A program made the translations under genes and the position numbers. A DNA stretch of 64,000 nt, from assembly GCF_900094555.1 (NCBI RefSeq), contig NZ_FMAC01000002.1, forward strand, positions 744,001-808,000, given 5' to 3'. This DNA comes from Martinezella hainanensis. GTDB taxonomy: Bacteria > Pseudomonadota > Alphaproteobacteria > Rhizobiales > Rhizobiaceae. The notes under the pieces were generated by a model. The model was not told the origin of the DNA. It saw nothing but the letters and a program-made list of their open reading frames with translations, and did no database searches. This document shows, in pieces, positions 58,667 to 64,000 of this stretch. Numbering within the stretch: the first letter of the stretch is position 1; each line of letters opens with the position of its first letter.

Positions 58667-59691
58667 GCTCGCAAATCAAGGCATCTTTGCTTCGTTTGAT
58701 GCCGCAGCTCATTGCGCTCGCGGTCATTCTTCTTTTGAATTTCATCATGTTCCCGCAATTCTTTCATCTGGAAATTCAGAATGGAAGACTTTATGGAAGC
58801 CTCATCGACGTGCTCAATCGCGGCGCGCCGGTGGCACTTTTGTCCATCGGTATGACGCTGGTCATTGCCACCAAGGGGATCGATCTTTCGGTCGGCGCGG
58901 TTATCGCCATCTGCGGTGCTGTCGCTGCATCATCGATCGTTGCCGGTTATTCGCTTGCTTATACGCTGTTGCTGACGATCGGTATCGGTCTGGCATGCGG
59001 TCTATGGAACGGCTTTCTTGTCGCCGCGCTCGATATCCAGCCGATCATCGCAACGCTGGTGCTGATGGTGGCGGGTCGCGGCATCGCGCAGTTGATCACC
59101 GAAGGCACGATCCTCACCTTCAACAATGACGGGCTGATCTTCCTTGGCAGCGGCTCGTTTGCCGCACTGCCTATGCCTGTCGTGATCTGGCTTCTGGTTG
59201 CGCTTGTGGTGATTGCTCTGGTTCGGCGTACGGCTCTTGGGATGCTGGTCGAAGCCATCGGCATCAACCGCCGGGCAAGCACGCTCTCCGGTATCCGCAC
59301 CCCGGTCCTGCTCATCGCGGTTTATGCATTAAGCGGTCTCTGCGCCTCCATCGCCGGTATCATCGTTACGGCCGACATCAAGGGTGCGGACGCCAACAAT
59401 GCCGGTCTGTGGCTTGAGCTGGACGCGATTCTGGCAGTCGTCGTCGGCGGCAATTCGCTGCTCGGCGGCCGTTTCAGCATCGTCGGCTCGCTGATCGGCG
59501 CGATGATCATCCAATCGGTCAATACGGGAATCCTGCTCTCCGGCTTTCCGCCGGAGTTCAATCTGGTGATCAAGGCGATCATCGTCATCGTCATTCTGGT
59601 GATCCAGTCGCCGGCCATGCAGTCTGCAACTGCGTTTTTCTGGCGTCGGCGCGGCGAGGGGCAGATGGTGCAAAAGGAGCAGGCAAAGTGA
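58663..59691 (+). CDS. ytfT: YtfT-like furanose-sugar ABC permease
   Basis: A 342-residue BPD_transp_2 permease. LLSIGMTLVIATKGIDLSVGAVIAICGAVAAS near 63 is the conserved first-half motif, and LELDAILAVVVGGNSLLGGRFSIVGSLIGAMII near 250 the second. The C-terminal tail is basic and cytoplasmic. It pairs with the next permease; start and stop overlap both neighbours. Confidence 0.92.
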   Translation: MSSQIKASLLRLMPQLIALAVILLLNFIMFPQFFHLEIQNGRLYGSLIDVLNRGAPVALLSIGMTLVIATKGIDLSVGAVIAICGAVAASSIVAGYSLAYTLLLTIGIGLACGLWNGFLVAALDIQPIIATLVLMVAGRGIAQLITEGTILTFNNDGLIFLGSGSFAALPMPVVIWLLVALVVIALVRRTALGMLVEAIGINRRASTLSGIRTPVLLIAVYALSGLCASIAGIIVTADIKGADANNAGLWLELDAILAVVVGGNSLLGGRFSIVGSLIGAMIIQSVNTGILLSGFPPEFNLVIKAIIVIVILVIQSPAMQSATAFFWRRRGEGQMVQKEQAK

Positions 59692-60656
59692 ATTCGAAAT
59701 ATCTTCCGCTGCTTGCGACGATTGTCATCTTCATTCTGGCCTATGCCGGCTGCGTGACGCAATATCCGAACATGCTGTCGACGCGGGTGATCGGCAATCT
59801 TTTGACCGATAATGCCTTCCTCGGTATCGCTGCCGTTGGCATGACGTTCGTGATCATTTCCGGCGGCATCGATCTGTCCATTGGCTCGGTCATTGCCTTT
59901 ACCGGCGTTTTCCTGGCGATCGTCCTGCGTGACACGACGATCCATCCCTTGATCGCTTTCCTCCTGGTTCTCGTCATCACGACCATTTTTGGTGCCGGCA
60001 TGGGCGCCATCATTTATTATCTCAGCATGCCGCCCTTCATCGTCACCCTGGCCGGCATGTTTCTGGCGCGAGGCATCGCTTTCGTGCTGTCGATCGACAG
60101 CATCCCGATCGAGCATGATTTCTATTCTCGGCTCAACGATCTCTATTGGCTGATGCCCGGCGGCGGCCGGCTGACTTTGATCGGCGGCCTGATGTTGCTC
60201 GTCTTCGCCGGCGGCATCGTGCTGGCGCATCGCACCCGCTTTGGCGCCAATGTCTATGCGCTCGGCGGCGGTGCTCAGACCGCCGAGCTGATGGGCGTGC
60301 CGGTGGGGAAAACGACCATCCAGATCTACGCTCTGTCCGGCTTTCTCGCCGGTCTATCCGGAATCGTTTTTTCCATTTATACCTCAGCGGGATATTCGCT
60401 TGCCACGGTCGGCGTCGAACTCGATGCGATCGCTGCCGTGGTCATAGGCGGAACACTGCTGACGGGAGGAGCGGGGTTCGTCGGAGGAACACTCATCGGA
60501 ATTCTCATACAGGGCTTGATTCAGACCTACATCACCTTTGATGGAACGCTTTCCAGCTGGTGGACGAAGATATTGATCGGCTTGTTGCTGTTTGCCTTTA
60601 TTCTGATGCAGAAGGGTCTTCTGCTACTTTCCCGCTTGAATCGACGATATGTCTGA
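59688..60656 (+). CDS. yjfF: YjfF-like furanose-sugar ABC permease
   Basis: A 322-residue permease from a GTG start overlapping the ytfT stop (GTGA). ISGGIDLSIGSVIAFTGVFLA near 65 and VELDAIAAVVIGGTLLTGGAGFVGGTLIG near 240 match the YjfF family. Separate YtfT and YjfF permeases are a mark of the galactofuranose-type importer. The stop overlaps the regulator start. Confidence 0.92.
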   Translation: MNSKYLPLLATIVIFILAYAGCVTQYPNMLSTRVIGNLLTDNAFLGIAAVGMTFVIISGGIDLSIGSVIAFTGVFLAIVLRDTTIHPLIAFLLVLVITTIFGAGMGAIIYYLSMPPFIVTLAGMFLARGIAFVLSIDSIPIEHDFYSRLNDLYWLMPGGGRLTLIGGLMLLVFAGGIVLAHRTRFGANVYALGGGAQTAELMGVPVGKTTIQIYALSGFLAGLSGIVFSIYTSAGYSLATVGVELDAIAAVVIGGTLLTGGAGFVGGTLIGILIQGLIQTYITFDGTLSSWWTKILIGLLLFAFILMQKGLLLLSRLNRRYV

Positions 60657-61419
60657 GGGAAGGACAGAGCGCTTGCGCGACCGATTGCTTGAGACCGGAA
60701 AATCAGAGGGGAAATCGCGCACGAGCCATGCTCAGGTGGTCGATGAGCTAGGCAAGGCGATCGTCTCCGGCGCATTTCCGATCGGAAGCATTCTTCCCGG
60801 CGACAGCGAGCTTCTGCAGCGATTCAAGGTATCCCGCACCGTGCTGCGTGAAAGCATGAAGACTTTGGCCGCAAAGGGGCTGGTGGTGCCGCGCGCCCGC
60901 GTCGGCACCCGCGTTACCGAAAAGATCCATTGGAACATGTTCGACAACGAAGTGCTCAACTGGCATTTCGAAAGCGGCGTCAACAAGGAGTTCCTTCTCC
61001 ATCTTTACGATATACGCATGGCATTCGAGCCCTTTGCCGCGAGCCTGGTGGCGGAACGGGCCAGTCGGGAGGACATCGAGCTGCTTCGCAGTCTTGCTGC
61101 CGCCATGGCCGCGCCGCATCATACCTCCGATAGCCTTGCCGTCGCCGATCTGCATTTCCATCTGGCCGTCACAGAGGCTTCGCAGAACCCATTCATGCGA
61201 TCGCTGGGTGGGCTTATCGAGGCTGCACTCGTTGGCATGTTTCGCATGAGCGCACCGCCTTCGACCAATGGCTTTGCCAATATTGCGGATACGCATATGG
61301 CCATCGTTGATGCGATAGCGGCGCGCGACGGGCTTTCTGCCCATAAGGCGATGGAGTTTGTCATCATCGATGGGCGTCAACATGTCCTCGAAGCTTTCGG
61401 GGCTCTTGCCGAGGCCTGA
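60649..61419 (+). CDS. FadR-subfamily GntR regulator of the furanose importer
   Basis: A 256-residue regulator: N-terminal winged helix (about 27-95) with SELLQRFKVSRTVLRESMKTLAAKGLV, and a C-terminal FCD domain (about 110-245) with DLHFHLAVTEASQNPF giving the metal/ligand His and Asp residues. The ATG overlaps the yjfF stop by 8 bases, so it is produced with the importer. It probably binds the candidate operator at 55891-55901 and senses the imported sugar or a catabolite; no catabolic gene is adjacent. Confidence 0.9.
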   Translation: MSEGRTERLRDRLLETGKSEGKSRTSHAQVVDELGKAIVSGAFPIGSILPGDSELLQRFKVSRTVLRESMKTLAAKGLVVPRARVGTRVTEKIHWNMFDNEVLNWHFESGVNKEFLLHLYDIRMAFEPFAASLVAERASREDIELLRSLAAAMAAPHHTSDSLAVADLHFHLAVTEASQNPFMRSLGGLIEAALVGMFRMSAPPSTNGFANIADTHMAIVDAIAARDGLSAHKAMEFVIIDGRQHVLEAFGALAEA

Positions 61420-61520
61420 AGGTCGCCTTGAATTTCGCCGTAGTTCATCGCTCGACTTGTTGATATGAGGGGAGTCGCCCGGTCACGGGCGGCGCTTGAC
61501 CGTATATCTCGGAGCTTGAA

Positions 61521-62882
61521 ATGGAACGCAGCTGCCTCGCCATCATCCTCGCCGCCGGCGACAGTACCCGCATGAAATCGTCGATGTCGAAGGTCCTGCA
61601 TCCAATTGCCGGCCGCCCGATGATCGCCCATGTCATGGAGGCGATCGCCAAGACCGAGATTTCGGCCGCGGCTCTGGTCGTTGGGCGCAATGCGGATGAG
61701 GTCAGCGCCGCAGCATCGATCGGTGGTATCACCGTCGAATCCTATCTTCAGAAGGAGCGGCTCGGCACGGGCCATGCCGTGCTGGCGGCGCGCGAGGCGA
61801 TTGCTCGCGGATATGACGATGTTATCGTTGCCTACGGAGATGTCCCTCTGTTGACCGACGTGCCGCTTCGTGCCGCCCGCCAGGGACTGGCCGACGGCAA
61901 CGATGTCGTCGTCATCGGTTTTCATACCGATCATCCAAATGCTTACGGTCGGCTGCTGGTCAAGGACGGCGAACTGATCGCGATCCGCGAAGCGAAGGAT
62001 GCGACCGATGCCGAACTGGCGATAAAATGGTGCAATAGTGGGCTGATGGCGATCAATGGCCGCAAGGCGCTGGATCTCCTTGATCGTATCGGCAACAACA
62101 ATGCCAAGGGCGAATACTACCTCACCGATCTCGTCGAGATCGCTCGCTCGCTGGGCGGCCGTGCCGTTGCGGTCGATGCGCCTGAGGTTGAAATGACTGG
62201 CTGCAACAATCGAGCAGAACTTGCCTTCATCGAGCGCCTCTGGCAGGAGCGGCGCCGCCATGAGCTGATGCTGTCGGGCGTGACCATGATCGCCCCGGAA
62301 ACCGTATTTCTCGCCTATGACACCGTGATCGGCCAGGATGCTTTGATCGAGCCGAATGTCGTCTTCGGTCCCGGCGCGGTGATTGAGGGCGGCGCGGTCA
62401 TCCATGCCTTCTCGCATATCGAGGGCGCGCACGTCAGCGCCGGCGCGACGGTCGGGCCTTTTGCGCGGCTGCGTCCAGGCGCCGATCTCGCCGGCGGCGC
62501 CAAGGTCGGCAATTTCTGCGAGGTCAAAAACGGCAAGATCGGCGAGGGCGCCAAGGTCAATCACCTGACCTATATCGGCGACGCGACGATCGGAGCGGCC
62601 AGCAATATCGGTGCAGGCACGATCACCTGCAATTATGATGGCGTCAACAAGTATCAGACGCATATCGGCGCCAATGCTTTCGTCGGTTCCAACTCATCGC
62701 TGGTCGCGCCCATCCGTATAGGCGACGGCGCATATATTGCTTCCGGCAGCGTCATCACCGACGATGTTCCGGCCGATGCACTGGCCTTTGGCCGGGCTCG
62801 CCAGGAAGTAAAGCCGGAGCGGGCCAAGGTGATCCGCGAAAGAGCCCTTGCCATCAAGGCGGCGAAGAAGGGTGGCCACTAA
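61521..62882 (+). CDS. glmU: GlmU, bifunctional GlcN-1-P acetyltransferase/GlcNAc-1-P uridylyltransferase
   Basis: Makes UDP-GlcNAc, precursor of peptidoglycan and lipid A. The 453 residues have an N-terminal uridylyltransferase (about 1-230, [25 protein letters not shown]) and a C-terminal left-handed beta-helix acetyltransferase (about 250-450, [27 protein letters not shown]). It is followed by glmS, whose product is two steps upstream in the pathway. Its UDP-GlcNAc feeds LpxA, encoded at the start of this window. Confidence 0.97.
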   Translation: MERSCLAIILAAGDSTRMKSSMSKVLHPIAGRPMIAHVMEAIAKTEISAAALVVGRNADEVSAAASIGGITVESYLQKERLGTGHAVLAAREAIARGYDDVIVAYGDVPLLTDVPLRAARQGLADGNDVVVIGFHTDHPNAYGRLLVKDGELIAIREAKDATDAELAIKWCNSGLMAINGRKALDLLDRIGNNNAKGEYYLTDLVEIARSLGGRAVAVDAPEVEMTGCNNRAELAFIERLWQERRRHELMLSGVTMIAPETVFLAYDTVIGQDALIEPNVVFGPGAVIEGGAVIHAFSHIEGAHVSAGATVGPFARLRPGADLAGGAKVGNFCEVKNGKIGEGAKVNHLTYIGDATIGAASNIGAGTITCNYDGVNKYQTHIGANAFVGSNSSLVAPIRIGDGAYIASGSVITDDVPADALAFGRARQEVKPERAKVIRERALAIKAAKKGGH

Positions 62883-62901
62883 ACCCTTGGGCGACTGACG
62901 T

Positions 62902-62942
62902 ATAACGGTTGGAAATCGAAAGTGACCGTTATGCCAATTGAG
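62902..62942. promoter_or_regulatory. Inverted repeat between glmU and glmS
   Basis: Arms ATAACGGT (62902-62909) and ACCGTTAT (62935-62942) are exact complements with a 25-base loop, about 60 bases before glmS. It may be an mRNA stem or regulator site. No T run follows. Confidence 0.35.
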
Positions 62943-63000
62943 AAAATGCTAGGAATGATTAGGACTTGCCCTCATCATTTGAGGCCAGACGGAGAGTTGT

Positions 63001-64000
63001 ATGTGCGGCATTGTTGGGATCGTCGGAACGAAGCCCGTAGCGGATCGCTTGGTGGATGCGCTGCGGCGTCTCGAATACCGCGGCTATGATTCGGCCGGCG
63101 TTGCGACGATCCACAACGGCGCGATGGATCGCCGCCGTGCGGAAGGGAAGCTGTTCAATCTGGAAAAGCGGCTCGAGTCCGATCCGCTGCCCGGCACGAC
63201 GGGCATCGCTCATACGCGCTGGGCAACCCATGGCGTACCCAATGAGACGAACGCGCATCCGCATTTCGTCGAAGGCGTCGCCGTCGTTCATAACGGCATC
63301 ATTGAAAATTTCTCCGAACTCCGCGAGGAGCTGAAGGCCGAGGGCAGGGTATTTGCCTCGCAGACGGATACTGAAGTCGTCGCGCACCTGCTGGCGAATT
63401 ACATCCGTGACGGCCTCGATCCTCGCGCGGCAATGCTGAAGATGCTGAACCGCGTGACCGGTGCCTACGCACTGGCTGTGATGTTCGAAAACGATCCCGG
63501 CACGCTGATGGCCGCGCGCTCCGGCCCACCGCTCGCCGTCGGTTACGGCAAGGGCGAAATGTTCCTCGGCTCGGATGCGATTGCGCTTGCGCCATTCACC
63601 AACGAAATCACCTATCTGGTCGACGGCGATTGCGCCATCGTCACCCATGCCGGCGCCACCATCCTCGACTTCAACGGCAATGAAGTGAAAAGGCCGCGGC
63701 AGATCTCCCAGGCGACCGCCTACGTGGTCGACAAGGGCAATCACCGTCACTTCATGGAAAAGGAAATCTACGAGCAGCCGGAGGTCATCTCCCATGCGCT
63801 CAGCCACTATGTCGATTTCGCCAGCCATCGCGTGCGCCCGGATATTTCGACGATCGACTTCGGCGGCGTATCGGGTCTTGCAATCTCTGCCTGCGGCACC
63901 GCCTATCTTGCCGGCCTGATCGGCAAATACTGGTTCGAGCGCTATGCGCGTCTTCCGGTGGAAATCGATGTCGCCTCCGAGTTCCGTTATCGCGAAATGC
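63001..64000 (+). CDS. glmS: GlmS, glutamine-fructose-6-phosphate aminotransferase, 5' part
   Basis: The first 333 codons of the usual roughly 608; the gene continues past the window. It converts fructose 6-phosphate and glutamine to glucosamine 6-phosphate, the committed step to UDP-GlcNAc. Cys2 (MCGIVGIVG) is the glutaminase nucleophile. TRWATHGVPNETNAHPH and HNGIIENF are substrate loops, and AISACGTAYLAG near residue 297 starts the sugar isomerase domain. It is 118 bases after glmU, probably one operon. Confidence 0.97.
   Translation, partial: MCGIVGIVGTKPVADRLVDALRRLEYRGYDSAGVATIHNGAMDRRRAEGKLFNLEKRLESDPLPGTTGIAHTRWATHGVPNETNAHPHFVEGVAVVHNGIIENFSELREELKAEGRVFASQTDTEVVAHLLANYIRDGLDPRAAMLKMLNRVTGAYALAVMFENDPGTLMAARSGPPLAVGYGKGEMFLGSDAIALAPFTNEITYLVDGDCAIVTHAGATILDFNGNEVKRPRQISQATAYVVDKGNHRHFMEKEIYEQPEVISHALSHYVDFASHRVRPDISTIDFGGVSGLAISACGTAYLAGLIGKYWFERYARLPVEIDVASEFRYREM

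Overview
This window looks like a chromosomal segment of an alphaproteobacterium of the Rhizobiaceae, most likely Rhizobium. The basis is GC-rich coding sequence, an IspDF fusion, a pyruvate dehydrogenase E1 beta subunit with its own lipoyl domain, phosphatidylcholine synthase, nifR3/dusB-ntrB-ntrC-ntrY-ntrX order, and a GTTC-N7-GTTC SOS box. Genus level is inference; no database search was possible.

Layout: 1-3.4 kb is a lipid A block (end of lpxD, fabZ, lpxA, lpxI, lpxB) ending in a two-way terminator facing gltA. 5.0-8.3 kb holds comEC and the self-regulated lexA. 8.6-20 kb runs VOC protein, kdsA, eno, ftsB-like gene, pdhA-pdhB-pdhC, an SGNH hydrolase, lpdA, two small stress-type membrane proteins and lipA: lower glycolysis, the pyruvate dehydrogenase complex and the enzyme that lipoylates it. 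20.1-23.6 kb carries two tandem FlaR-like P-loop proteins, a RatA/COQ10-like protein, pncC and ispDF. 23.8-31.4 kb is the nitrogen-regulation block dusB-ntrBC-ntrYX. 31.4-35.6 kb has a D-amino-acid aminotransferase, hfq, hflX, mazG and a deaminase. 35.9-40.9 kb is assimilatory sulfite reduction: cysG, DUF2849, cysI, DUF934 and, after a perfect inverted repeat, fpr.

41-46 kb is the least conventional part: a GntR regulator, small proteins, tRNA-Lys and about 3 kb of poorly populated sequence with short hypothetical genes and a PsiF-like secreted protein. 46.1-51.1 kb returns to conserved genes (ccdA, AEC transporter, UbiH-type hydroxylase, pcs, quinone oxidoreductase). 51.1-55.8 kb is a nucleoside-type ABC importer whose binding protein is encoded last, and 55.9-61.4 kb a YtfQ-R-T/YjfF furanose-sugar importer with its own FadR-subfamily regulator. 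The window closes with glmU and the start of glmS (UDP-GlcNAc synthesis, which feeds back to the lipid A genes).

Most genes are tightly packed with ATGA or GTGA overlaps. I saw no CRISPR array, prophage, transposase or rRNA. No clearly new multi-gene system is evident. The best leads are the tandem FlaR-like pair, the small-gene region after tRNA-Lys, the DUF2849-cysI-DUF934 module with the strong palindrome before fpr, and several operator-like repeats.
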